Below are positions 26,842 to 37,000 of a stretch of DNA of 59,129 nt, one piece after another. A model generated the notes under the pieces. The model made no database searches. It was not told the origin of the DNA and saw nothing but the letters and a program-made list of their open reading frames with translations. The position numbers were made by a program, and so were the translations under genes. This DNA is from an uncultured Muribaculaceae bacterium (GTDB lineage: Bacteria > Bacteroidota > Bacteroidia > Bacteroidales > Muribaculaceae), in the NCBI GenBank assembly GCA_947625935.1, contig CANQQE010000017.1, positions 1 to 59,129 on the forward strand, written 5' to 3'. Each line of letters opens with the position of its first letter. Position 1 is the stretch's first letter.

Positions 26842-29148
26842 TCATTTACCCGGTGCTTTGAACTGTCTCACATTGACAGGGCCGTTATTGAACTTGACCG
26901 ACGCTCTGATCAGTTTGCGCAATGACGACACTATTTCCTGTGACTCCTGAAGAAGGTTGAGGTAGACGTATGTGACGGTAAGTGTGTCGTTGCTGCAGTC
27001 GCTGATATGGGAATAGACGGCGTGGGTCTGTTCCGACAGCACATCTTTTAATTCGTCGCACTGTTTTCGCAGCGATGCGACTGATTTGACGTCATCGCTG
27101 CCTACCAAACCGATAGCTTTGGAAATTACATCTGATACACTGTCCCTGATTGGATAGAGCTGTTCGCATAGATGAAGGGGCAAAGGATGGAAATTGTTTT
27201 CAACGTGTTCCTTGCAGGTCTCGGTTATGCGTAGCAGGCTGTAATTAATTGAAATACAGTTGTTGTTTATGGCGTGAAACCATGTGCTGTTTTTAATCGC
27301 TGTGTCGACGGGTATGCGGCGCAATCCCACGGTCTCTTTGCGGCGGACGTTTTTCAACGACGCTTTTTCTTTATACAATGAGCGGTCGGCTTTTCCGAGT
27401 GCCTTCACGTCATCGTCGATAAACGCTTTGGTGATGACTGAATATTGCTCTTTGGCAAATTCCAGAAATTTCTTTTGACGTTCAGTGACATATATTTTCA
27501 GCAGTCCCCATGTCTGCTCGCGGTCATCGGTGGTAAGAATCGCCTGAAACAAGGTGTCGCCACGCTCGTTTTCATTTTGTTTTTTGAATCTCAGGTTGCT
27601 CCTGATGATAACGGCCACAGCCACCAACGCAATTAAAATCATCACTACTGTGCCGCCCCAGTGCATAAGTGCGGCTATGCAAGCGGCACCAATGAAGGCC
27701 ACCCCTGCGGTGATGAACCATCCGCCTATGACCGATATGACCCCCGTGATGCGGAACACCGCGCTCTCGCGCCCCCATGCGCGGTCGGCGAGCGATGTGC
27801 CCATGGCGACCATGAAGGTGACAAATGTCGTGGATAGCGGCAGTTTCATCGATGTGCCGATGGCAATCAACATACCGGCGAGCATAAGATTGACCGACCC
27901 GCGGATCAGGTCGAACGACGCACCTTGTTCCACTGTCATTTTAGTCGTGTCAAACCGGTTGTTGACCCAATTGCGTATTTTTGCGGGGACATATCGGTTA
28001 ATCCATGATACCACGAAGATAGACATACGCACTATACGGCGTCCAATCCTTGATGACCCGAACATTTCATCGCTGCCGTTCTGGCTCCCCAGCCCAATTT
28101 CGGTTTTAGTGACATTCCGAGCTTTCTTTGACGTGGCGAGCGACACCACCATTATTACTCCGGCCCCGATCAGGAAATAGAGTGGGGTGTTTGCCGGCCC
28201 GTTTAGCGAGCCCATGAGGAAGCCGTGGGGGTTACCCCCGCCGTTGGCCATATAGTCCTGATAAGAAGCGAAGCCGCTTAACGGGACACCGATGAAGTTC
28301 ACAAGGTCGTTGCCGGCGAATGCCATGGCAAGGGCGAATGTGCCTATCAACACTATCACTTTAAGGACATTGACGCGCATGATGTGCAGCAACTGCATCA
28401 CTATTGTGAATGAGATGAAGCATACGGTGAGAATCATTATAGTGTTCTGGTTGATCCATTCTTTGACTGACGGGGTCATCCACACAAGATCTTTGGCACC
28501 TTTCAGGAGCAAAAAATAAATTATAGCAGTTGTAGCAAGACCGCCGTAGATTCCGATTTTCCACTTCAGGCGGCTCTTGTATTCAAATGAGAATACGGCT
28601 CTTGCGATAAATTGAACCAATGCCCCGAAAAGGAAAGCTATGGCTACCGATAAAAATATCCCGAGAATAACCGACAGAGCTTTTTCCGTATTTATCAAAT
28701 CAGTAAGCGACAATGCAGAGTCGTCGCCCCACATCTTCATGAGCGATATTATGAACGCCGCACCGAGCAATTCAAAAACCATCGAGACTGTGGTCGATGT
28801 AGGCATACCCAGCGAATTGAACACATCAAGCAATATTATGTCGGTGACCATTACAGCCATGAATATGCAGATGAGATCGTAGAAAGTGAAATGTTCCGGC
28901 CTGAAAATTCCGTGGCGGGCTATCTCCATCATGCCGTTGCTCGACGCCGCCCCGATAAAAACGCCTATAGCGGCTACTATAATAATCGTCTTGAACGCCG
29001 CCGCTTTTGAACCGAGAGCTGAGTTTAGAAAGTTGACGGCATCGTTGCTGACCCCTACCGACAAGTCAAATACCGCCAGAATAAACAGGAAAATGATGAT
29101 TCCCAGAAATAAAATATCCATTATCTTTCGTTGGCTTATGGTTTTCAT
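26842..29148 (-). CDS. PiT-family inorganic phosphate transporter with long cytoplasmic C-terminal domain
   Basis: 768 residues from ATG 29148. The two PiT repeats are visible: N-terminal VGVSNDAVNFLNSALGS with GMPTSTTVSMVFELLGA, and C-terminal FAGNDLVNFIGVPLSGF with LPLSTTFVTFMVAMGTSLADRAWG. About ten hydrophobic segments. The C-terminal ~230 residues are soluble and helical, resembling a fused PhoU-like domain, longer than the ~500-residue E. coli PitA. It imports phosphate with protons or Na+. It ends 13 bp from the convergent histidine kinase gene. Confidence 0.88.
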   Translation of the reverse strand: MKTISQRKIMDILFLGIIIFLFILAVFDLSVGVSNDAVNFLNSALGSKAAAFKTIIIVAAIGVFIGAASSNGMMEIARHGIFRPEHFTFYDLICIFMAVMVTDIILLDVFNSLGMPTSTTVSMVFELLGAAFIISLMKMWGDDSALSLTDLINTEKALSVILGIFLSVAIAFLFGALVQFIARAVFSFEYKSRLKWKIGIYGGLATTAIIYFLLLKGAKDLVWMTPSVKEWINQNTIMILTVCFISFTIVMQLLHIMRVNVLKVIVLIGTFALAMAFAGNDLVNFIGVPLSGFASYQDYMANGGGNPHGFLMGSLNGPANTPLYFLIGAGVIMVVSLATSKKARNVTKTEIGLGSQNGSDEMFGSSRIGRRIVRMSIFVVSWINRYVPAKIRNWVNNRFDTTKMTVEQGASFDLIRGSVNLMLAGMLIAIGTSMKLPLSTTFVTFMVAMGTSLADRAWGRESAVFRITGVISVIGGWFITAGVAFIGAACIAALMHWGGTVVMILIALVAVAVIIRSNLRFKKQNENERGDTLFQAILTTDDREQTWGLLKIYVTERQKKFLEFAKEQYSVITKAFIDDDVKALGKADRSLYKEKASLKNVRRKETVGLRRIPVDTAIKNSTWFHAINNNCISINYSLLRITETCKEHVENNFHPLPLHLCEQLYPIRDSVSDVISKAIGLVGSDDVKSVASLRKQCDELKDVLSEQTHAVYSHISDCSNDTLTVTYVYLNLLQESQEIVSSLRKLIRASVKFNNGPVNVRQFKAPGK

Positions 29149-29202
29149 CAACAAAAGTCTTAAAAAAATATTTCCAAATTATTTCCTAAGGATTAAGCTA
29201 TT

Positions 29203-29239
29203 GTTGCAAACCTTCCCTGACAAATATCAGACTTGTCAC
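29203..29239. repeat. Second copy of the dispersed 37-bp motif
   Basis: Matches 12092-12128 at 32 of 37 positions. It lies between the divergent phosphate transporter gene and the cobalamin-operon promoter. Confidence 0.55.
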
Positions 29240-29264
29240 TCATCAACTCATGTCGGATAAATTT

Positions 29265-29295
29265 TTGTGCGTTTCAGATTTTATGCGTAATTTTG
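29265..29295 (+). promoter_or_regulatory. Promoter of the cobalamin operon
   Basis: TTG (29265-29267), 20-base spacer, TAATTTTG (29288-29295): a full Bacteroidetes consensus. The start point would be near 29302, at the 5' end of the riboswitch. Confidence 0.65.
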
Positions 29296-29302
29296 TCGAT
29301 GA

Positions 29303-29490
29303 AATGGTTGCTCCGTGTCGCAGAGGCGACGGCTAAATCGAGCATTAAAAGGGAACGGGGTGAGAATCCCCGACAGTACCCGCTGCTGTAATTCACCGCT
29401 TCGGTTGAAGCTGTGTCATTCGCAATTATGTCACTGGTCTTTTTGACCGGGAAGGCGCGGATGACAGTGATAAGTCAGAAGACCTGCCTT
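29303..29490 (+). ncRNA. Cobalamin riboswitch
   Basis: Contains the conserved aptamer core: AAAAGGGAACGGGGTGAGAA, then CCCGACAGTACCCGCTGCTGTAA (split here by a paired arm), and the closing GTCAGAAGACCTGCC at 29474-29488. Binding adenosylcobalamin or another B12 form should shut off the downstream BtuB operon. Confidence 0.92.
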
Positions 29491-29655
29491 TTAAAACTAA
29501 AGTGAACGCCCACGGGATTATGGGTAAGACTTCTTGACAGCCGCTCTTGCGAGTGCTGTGCGATGCTTTTTTGATTCGCAGGTCACTTCGGCCACTAAGA
29601 AATATGCCTAAATCCCGTTGTTACGCCTTCCCAGGCATTCGGCGGGATTTTCTTT
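29491..29655 (+). promoter_or_regulatory. Riboswitch expression platform
   Basis: AAATCCCG (29610-29617) can pair with CGGGATTT (29643-29650), followed by CTTTT, forming a terminator 23 nt before the btuB ATG. ATGCCT (29604-29609) can pair with AGGCAT in the loop instead, a competing fold. An upstream hairpin around 29540-29580 (GCTCTTGCGAGTGC..) precedes a T-run. The switching mechanism is inferred. Confidence 0.5.
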
Positions 29656-29672
29656 TATGAACCAATCTAAGA

Positions 29673-31673
29673 ATGACTCATCGCATATTTCTGACTATCA
29701 TTGTCACAAGCTTCTTTCCGGGTATGATTGAAGCTGCCGAAAGAGAAGACTCCACCTCCCATCGTCTGAAAGAGGTGGTGGTTACCGCCCAGCATCCAAG
29801 CCGCGACATCATACCCGTGCAAATCCTCTCTGGTGATGAGCTCCGAAGGCTTAACAGCAACAGCGTTGCCGATGCGTTGCGGTATTTCTCGGGGGTGCAG
29901 GTCAAGGATTATGGTGGTGTGGGAGGTATCAAGACGGTAAACATACGCTCGATGGGCACAAACCACACCGGTGTTGTATATGACGGAGTGGAGCTGGGTA
30001 ACGCTCAGAACGGGCAGATTGACCTCGGACAGTTCTCGCTTGACAACATAGAATCACTTTCGCTCTATAACGGGCAAAAAAGCGAAATTCTTCAACCCGC
30101 CAAAGATTTTGGTTCGGCGGGTACGATTTATATGAGAACCCGAACCCCGGTTTTTGACGAGTATGAGAGCTATCACGCACGAGCCACGTTAAGGACGGGC
30201 TCGTTTGATTTGCTGAATCCATCGGCATTAGTGGAGTTGAAACTGAGCCGGAGGGTGTCGGCGTCGTTAAGCGCGGAATGGGTCAATTCGAGTGGGAAAT
30301 ACAAGTTTCGATACCGCCGCGTCAATCCGGCCGGTGAGCTGGCCTATGACACAACCGCTGTGCGCCAGAATGGCGACATAAACGCCACGAGAATTGAACT
30401 TAACACCTACGGAACACTTAATTCCGGATCATGGGCATTCAAGGCATACAATTATAACTCCGAGCGAGGCGTGCCGGGTGCGATTGTCAACAACGTGTGG
30501 CGACGCGGCGAGCGCATATGGGATACCAATTCATTTATACAGGGACGATACACCGGCTTTTTCGGACGGCTAACGACTTTGAATAGTTTCAAGTATGCGT
30601 CTTACCGCACTCATTATGTCAATAATGATGATAAGCAAGTCAAAATCGACAACCTATACAGGCAGAAAGAAATATACCTGTCATCGGCTAACGAATATGA
30701 GATTACAGATTGCTGGAGCGTCTCGGCGAGCTATGATTTTATGTGGAACACTCTTGATGCTGACATGTACGGTTTTGTCAAACCCGACCGTTTCTCCCAC
30801 TATTTGTCGGCGGCTACAGCCTTGAACTTCGACCGGTTGAAAGTACAGGCCAGCGCACTTGGAACTTTTGTTCACGACAAGATAAAAGGGCAGAAGTCTC
30901 CCGATAACAAACGCATGTTCTCACCGGCGGTATTCTTAAATTGCTACCCATTGCGCAACAAAGATTTTTCCGTGAGAGCATTTTACAAAAAATCGTTCAG
31001 GATGCCGACATTCAATGACCTGTACTATGCCGATATGGGCAACTCGCAACTGTCGCCCGAAACGGTGTCGCAATATAACGTCGGGTTGGTCTATGACCAT
31101 TCGTCGCCGTCATCGTTCATCACCAACGGGCGGTTTAGCATCGATGCCTACTACAATGATGTGAAAGATAAGATTGTGGCCTATCCCAAAGGGCAACAGT
31201 TCCGCTGGACTATGCTTAATCTCGGCCGGGTGGATATCCGAGGTGTCGATGTGACAGGTTTAGTGACCGCAAACCCGTATCGGGATCTCTATCTCACTTT
31301 TCGCGCTCAGTACACTTTTCAACGCGCGATCGATGTCACCAATCCCGCCGATAATTACTACAGAGACCAGATCCCTTATATCCCGCGCCATTCAGGTGGG
31401 GCTGTCGCCAACGCTCAATGGCGCGGCTGGGGATTGAACTACTCATGGATTTATGTGGGTGAACGCTACAATCAGCAAGAAAACATCAGATATAACTACA
31501 CGCAGCCATGGTACACCTCTGATTTGTCGTTGAGCAAAGACTTACTGTTGGGACAGGCTGGCATGAGGGTTCTGGTTGAGGTAAACAATCTTTTCAGTCA
31601 GGACTATGACGTGATACTAAACTATCCGATGCCTAAACGTAACTATAGGTTAACATTAACCGTGGAGATATGA
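29673..31673 (+). CDS. btuB: TonB-dependent outer-membrane cobalamin receptor (BtuB-like)
   Basis: 666 residues. Signal peptide to about residue 22 (..FFPGMIEAAE), a TonB-box-like KEVVVTA, plug domain about 35-150 (ALRYFSGVQVKDYGGVGG..VNIRSMGTNHTGVVYDGVELGN), then a 22-stranded barrel ending in the C-terminal aromatic/hydrophobic strand NYRLTLTVEI. The cobalamin riboswitch upstream identifies the ligand class. The next gene overlaps by 4 bp (ATGA). In B. theta, BtuB works with surface BtuG, and the same arrangement is seen here. Confidence 0.92.
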   Translation: MTHRIFLTIIVTSFFPGMIEAAEREDSTSHRLKEVVVTAQHPSRDIIPVQILSGDELRRLNSNSVADALRYFSGVQVKDYGGVGGIKTVNIRSMGTNHTGVVYDGVELGNAQNGQIDLGQFSLDNIESLSLYNGQKSEILQPAKDFGSAGTIYMRTRTPVFDEYESYHARATLRTGSFDLLNPSALVELKLSRRVSASLSAEWVNSSGKYKFRYRRVNPAGELAYDTTAVRQNGDINATRIELNTYGTLNSGSWAFKAYNYNSERGVPGAIVNNVWRRGERIWDTNSFIQGRYTGFFGRLTTLNSFKYASYRTHYVNNDDKQVKIDNLYRQKEIYLSSANEYEITDCWSVSASYDFMWNTLDADMYGFVKPDRFSHYLSAATALNFDRLKVQASALGTFVHDKIKGQKSPDNKRMFSPAVFLNCYPLRNKDFSVRAFYKKSFRMPTFNDLYYADMGNSQLSPETVSQYNVGLVYDHSSPSSFITNGRFSIDAYYNDVKDKIVAYPKGQQFRWTMLNLGRVDIRGVDVTGLVTANPYRDLYLTFRAQYTFQRAIDVTNPADNYYRDQIPYIPRHSGGAVANAQWRGWGLNYSWIYVGERYNQQENIRYNYTQPWYTSDLSLSKDLLLGQAGMRVLVEVNNLFSQDYDVILNYPMPKRNYRLTLTVEI

Positions 31674-32821
31674 AAACCTTACAATTTTTCTTATATTTTC
31701 TGCTGCTCCTGATGGTCGCCACAAGTTGTCGAGAGGACCAACTTGTGGTGCCGACGGAGTATGAGATTATAGGCGACGAAAACCCCGACAGTGAGATTCG
31801 CGGGTTTTATCTCGTCAATGAAGGTAATATGGGCTCCAATAAATGCACTCTTGATTTCTATGATTACCGCACAGGATTGTATTCCAGAAATTTCTATGCT
31901 GAAAAGAACCCCAACGTAATAAAAGAACTCGGCGATGTCGGCAATGATATAGGCATATATGGTAGCAAGCTGTATGTAGTGGTCAACTGTTCCCACAAGG
32001 TAGAGATTCTCGATGCACGGTCGGGCTTGAGACTGGGACAGGTCGACATCCCTAATTGTCGATATGTCCGATTCCATCGAGGCAATGCCTATGTCAGTTC
32101 CTACGTCGGCCCCGTGTTGATTGACCCCGACGCTCCAAAAGGTGCGGTCTACGAGGTCGATACCGCCTCATTCGCCATCAAACGCAAAGTGTCGGTCGGC
32201 TACCAACCCGAGGAGATGGAGATTATTGACGACTATATGTATGTGGCAAATTCGGGAGGCTATCGCGCGCCTGACTACGACAACACCGTTTCAGTCATAC
32301 AGATGGTCGATTTCAAACAGGTGCAACAGATTCCCGTGGGAATAAATCTGCATAGGCTGAAGAAAGACCGGTATAACAAACTGTGGGTGACATCGCGCGG
32401 TGACTACCAGTACAGACCGTCAAGACTTTATGTCATGCAGAAGAAACTCGGCTATAACCAGATGGTTGTTACCGACACGATTCCTGTGGCTTGTTCCAAT
32501 ATGGCGTTCTTCGGTGACTATATGTACTATTATGCGACCGAATGGAACAACTACACCGCCTCCAACGCTATCAGCTACGGCGTGATTGACATACGCACCA
32601 AAGAGATAATCTTCGATAATTTCATTACCGACGGGACTGAGAAAGAGATTACCATACCATATGGAATTGCGGTTCATCCCGAAACAGGCGACATTTTCGT
32701 GACCGATGCGAAAAATTATGTTTCATCCGGGACTCTCTATTGTTTTTCTCCCGACGGACATAAGAAATGGAGCGTCCGCACCGGCGACATCCCGGCCCAC
32801 ATAACGTTTTTGACAAAATGA
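31670..32821 (+). CDS. btuG: Surface beta-propeller lipoprotein, BtuG-like (DUF5074/YncE-like)
   Basis: 383 residues. Lipobox VATSC with Cys 20, followed by the acidic RED expected of surface-exported lipoproteins. Repeating propeller strands: GFYLVNEGNMGSNKCTLDFYD, IGIYGSKLYVVVNCSHKVEILD, MYVANSGGYRAP, then IPYGIAVHPETGDIFVTDAKNY. BtuG of Bacteroides caps BtuB and binds cobalamin very tightly. Its position directly after btuB with a 4-bp overlap supports the same role. Confidence 0.82.
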   Translation: MKTLQFFLYFLLLLMVATSCREDQLVVPTEYEIIGDENPDSEIRGFYLVNEGNMGSNKCTLDFYDYRTGLYSRNFYAEKNPNVIKELGDVGNDIGIYGSKLYVVVNCSHKVEILDARSGLRLGQVDIPNCRYVRFHRGNAYVSSYVGPVLIDPDAPKGAVYEVDTASFAIKRKVSVGYQPEEMEIIDDYMYVANSGGYRAPDYDNTVSVIQMVDFKQVQQIPVGINLHRLKKDRYNKLWVTSRGDYQYRPSRLYVMQKKLGYNQMVVTDTIPVACSNMAFFGDYMYYYATEWNNYTASNAISYGVIDIRTKEIIFDNFITDGTEKEITIPYGIAVHPETGDIFVTDAKNYVSSGTLYCFSPDGHKKWSVRTGDIPAHITFLTK

Positions 32822-34011
32822 AAAAATCATTTCTGATTCCGCTGATTCCGCTGATGTTGCCGGGATGCACTGATGAGGTGCCGATGGTTAACCTCGGCAT
32901 TGACGATGTCTACTATATTCCGAGAATGAAAAAGCTCGCTCTGCATCCCGCATTGACCGGGGAGAGATACCAGTGGACTGTAAATGGCGAGATTGTCAGC
33001 ACAGCGAAAGATTATATCTTTATCGCTGCGGGCGAAGGTCGTTACGAGATTGAGTTGAGAATCTTCGACCCCGACACCCCCTACGATTATACTTTTGAAG
33101 TTAATGTCATTCACGAGGATGTAGAGTATAGTCCGTACATATCGAAAGTCTACGAATACTGTCCGGCCCCGGGTCAGTTTGTCAACGAGATGCCGCGCTT
33201 TGAGGTGGGCGATTCTTACGCTTCTATTCTTCAGAAGGCAGAAGAGTCAATATCGGGAACAAACGACATAATGATTACACTTGGAGGATTCGGCGGGTAT
33301 GTAACTTTCGGATTCGATCACACGGTGATGAATATACCCGGACAGAAGGATTTCCGCATATGGGGAAACTGCTTCTATGAGTTGTTGCAGCCTGAAAAGA
33401 AGGGCGGATCAGCCGAGCCGGGCATTGTCATGGTAAGTTTCGATAAAAACTGCAACGGACTGCCCGACGACGAATGGTATGAACTCGCCGGGAGCGAATA
33501 CTTCTCTGAATCCACCCGGCATGGATATAGGGTCACTTACCACCGGCCTGACCCCGACCGTCAGATTGTCCCCGACGATGACAACAGTCTCGATGATATT
33601 TATTATATAAGATGGGAAGACAGCGAGGGGGTGGAAGGGTATATGCCCAAAAACATATTCCACAATCAGGATTATTTCCCGAAATGGATTAGCGGAGAGT
33701 CAATTTCATTCGCCGGCACTCTTTTACCGCCCAATGCCGAAGACCTTAGCGGATATGGCGCCTACTATGTGCTCTACAGCTACCCGTGGGGATATGTCGA
33801 TAATCACCCTAATGAATATGCTGATCTCAACTCTTTCGACATTTCATGGGCGGTTGACTCCGAAGGAAACTGCGTCGATTTGCCGGGGGTGGATTTCGTA
33901 AGGGTCTACACGGGCGTGAACCAGTATTGCGGATGGCTCGGTGAGACATCGACCGAATTGAGCCGCGCGCAAGACCTGCATATCGTTCCCCCGGGGATTC
34001 CCGAACCGTGA
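32818..34011 (+). CDS. Cobalamin-locus surface lipoprotein with PKD-like domain
   Basis: 397 residues from ATG 32818. Lipobox LMLPGC with Cys 17. An N-terminal Ig/PKD-like region (ALTGERYQWTVNGEIVSTAKDYIFIAAGEGRYEIELRI) is followed by a ~270-residue domain with VTFGFDHTVMN, NGLPDDEWYELAGSEY and VRVYTGVNQYCGWLGE. Proteins of this type accompany BtuB/BtuG in Bacteroidetes; the biochemical role is not known to me. It overlaps btuG by 4 bp and is part of the riboswitch operon. Confidence 0.75.
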   Translation: MKKSFLIPLIPLMLPGCTDEVPMVNLGIDDVYYIPRMKKLALHPALTGERYQWTVNGEIVSTAKDYIFIAAGEGRYEIELRIFDPDTPYDYTFEVNVIHEDVEYSPYISKVYEYCPAPGQFVNEMPRFEVGDSYASILQKAEESISGTNDIMITLGGFGGYVTFGFDHTVMNIPGQKDFRIWGNCFYELLQPEKKGGSAEPGIVMVSFDKNCNGLPDDEWYELAGSEYFSESTRHGYRVTYHRPDPDRQIVPDDDNSLDDIYYIRWEDSEGVEGYMPKNIFHNQDYFPKWISGESISFAGTLLPPNAEDLSGYGAYYVLYSYPWGYVDNHPNEYADLNSFDISWAVDSEGNCVDLPGVDFVRVYTGVNQYCGWLGETSTELSRAQDLHIVPPGIPEP

Positions 34012-34080
34012 TTCTCGTTTTAGATAAGATTACAACGCAAACTAATTTATAAATTAACCACTCAATAAACAAAACCAATC

Positions 34081-37000
34081 ATGAGAACAAAACTACTTGC
34101 GGTATCTCTCGGATTGTCAGCTTTTTCAGCATTGGCACATCCCATTGATTTCAACCGCATTCAGAATTGGACGGGCACTGGCCCGAACAAAGCCGCTCTG
34201 GTAATCCAGTATAACGGAGACACCTATGGCTCTGACGCTTATGTCTGGGGCTATCGCTGGGAGAATGGGGAGAAACCCTCGGGGGAGACTATGATGAAAG
34301 CCATCTGCGCCAATTCTTCACGCCTGTCAATGCTCACCCAATACACCGGCAGCATGGGGAGCACTCTTTGCGGTGTCGGATATAGCCTTCATCAGGAGGT
34401 TTTGAAACATCTGTTTTTCAATTTTGAGAAAGCTAAGAATTTTGAGTTCATAAATTTTGACTATTATAATGTAAACTCATTCATGGGGCAGACCGAGGCT
34501 CCCGGCGACAATGCGCCCGCTTTGGCTCAGGCAGCTATAGATAAAGCCATCGCGGGCACCCACTATGTGCAGCACCCATTCGACTACGCGACCTACGGCT
34601 ATCCCGCCTACGACTATGATTGCTGGGATATCGACGAGGAAACCGAGTTGCGCGGAGGAGTGTCGCAATATGAACCCAAATGGCTGTCGGCCTGGTATGA
34701 GGGCTATTGGAGCTATTGGTGTGCGAATAATCCATCACAGGATTGGATGTACTCCGGCTCCGGCTTCTCTGGCCGCACTTTGGTTGACGGTTCCGTTGAT
34801 GGTTGGAGCTTCACCCAGTTTGAAAGTGCCCAGGTCGGTGGAATGGGCGAGGGAGTCGCTCCGTGTGAAGGAGGATGCATAATCTACATGCCCGCTCGGT
34901 TACTGGACAAAGAAATTTGGGCGGCCAAGTGTGTGCGCAATGTGGGCGAGGGTGGAAGTTCCATTCCAATGATTGTGAAATTCGGCGACCCGTCAAAAAT
35001 AGATAATGTCGTGGTCAGGCTATCCTTCAACTCTGTTCTCCCGTCGGCGCAAGAGGTATTGGCCGCATTAGCCGCAGACCCCGCTTTTTCCCTTGAAGGT
35101 GGAAAACTCAGTATCGACGCCGATGGCGATGGCGTTTTCAATAAATCGGGAGATGACACCGCCTGCGAGGGGACGTGGACTCTCACCGAATATGAGGATT
35201 GCGTGATGTTGTCGTGTGAAAATGACGAGGTGCCGGAATATCTGTTGTATCTTCCTGAACCTGGAACCGCGGGGGCTGTGATTCCCGATGAACTGAGTTT
35301 CGCTCTCTCCGATAAGACTGACCATATACCTGTGTTCGTGCAGAGGGAGGAAGCTTATGATGCGATTAATTATTCATGGTATCGCCGTAGCGATTCGAAT
35401 CTGACACATAGCTCCAATTCAAGTGACATAGTCAAGTCAATTGCCACAGGGGCGTCTACATTTGGTCAGTTATCATATGCCGGAAATAAGGCCGGTGAGG
35501 TGTATATCCATGTGAGAGTGCGCACCGGTAAGGGCACTTCCTATTCCTACAGTAACATCTGCCATTTCAAGCTGTTACCTCCTGAAATCCCCCTTGAAAG
35601 CATCACTTTTGCGCATGCTTCAATCGACGCTCCGCTTAATTCAACAATCTATAATGAAATCAGCCTGTTACCTGAAAATGCCACTTTCACCGGATTGACC
35701 TACAAGTCGAGCGATACAAAAATTGTAACGGCCAATGCCACAGCGTTTAAGACTACCAAAAATCCTGGAGGAGCTACGGTCACTGTTTCTTCGACATGGA
35801 ATCCCGAAGTGAGTGCCTCGTTTGAAGTGGTGAGCGCTCTGCGTCATCCTGTCACAGACTTTGCTATTCAGGGTGTCGACGGAGATGTTATAGTGCTGAA
35901 TCCCAAGCAGATGATTGGAATTATAACTGATGTGACACCGTCTGACGCTGACATAAAAGATTTCAACGTGACGCTAACCGGCAATGGCTCAGACAAAAGC
36001 GATTTCATTGCCTCGATGTATAAGGTCAATTATTGGGATGAAAACAACACAAGAACCCAGTTCTATGAGTTGAGCGGGCATCGTGTCGGAGAGTGTACGT
36101 TGACTCTGACCTCGACCGATGGCGGTAACGTGTCGAAAACTTATACCATAAGGGTAGAGGATCCCGACCGTACTCCGCTTGAGAATGGTTACACCGACGG
36201 GACACTTTTGTTGAATGAGGAGTGGTTCGGTCACACCAACGGCGGTATGAACTACCTCACACCACAAGGCGATATTATGTATCAGGTCTATGAACGAGAG
36301 AATCCAGGAATGTCGTTTGGCTGTACCTCTCAGTATGCTGCAATTTGGGGTGGGAAACTCATTGCCATCTCCAAACAAGCTTCGGATGCCGGTGATCCGT
36401 TGCCGGGTGGCGGCCGGGTTGTTGTGGCTGATGCGAAAACGCTCAAGCGTTTCGGTTCGATAGACAACCTCGTATTTGGTGATGAGACAAAAAGCGCTGA
36501 TGGCCGAGCAGTTGCCGGTGCAACCCCGGGCAAAGTGTATGTCGGAACATCAAACGGGATTTATATAATCGATATAGAGGATGTAAGGGTTGTCGGCAAA
36601 ATAACTGATTTTGATGAATCGGGTTCAGCCGGAGCAGACTTGTATTCAGGCCAGATAGGTGATATGGTTCACGCAGGCCACTATGTTTTCGGTATTAAAC
36701 AGAACGCCGGGGCGTTTGCGATTGACATAAACACTGACCGGGTTGTGAAAAAATATGACATAGCCAGTGTGCAAGGTATCACCCAGACCGCTGACGGCCA
36801 TGTGTGGATCGCGTCGGTTGCCGATGGATGCGCTCGTTTCACCTGTGTGGATCCTGAGTCGCTCGACGAGGTTGAGGATATGAGCGTCACCTTCCCCTCT
36901 ACGGTCCCCTCTCCAACGTGTTCGTGGGGCGCATGGCGAAACACTCCGTTTGTGGGCAGCTACGGTCGCAATGCAATTTGGTTCTCGGCGGGTGGCGGCA

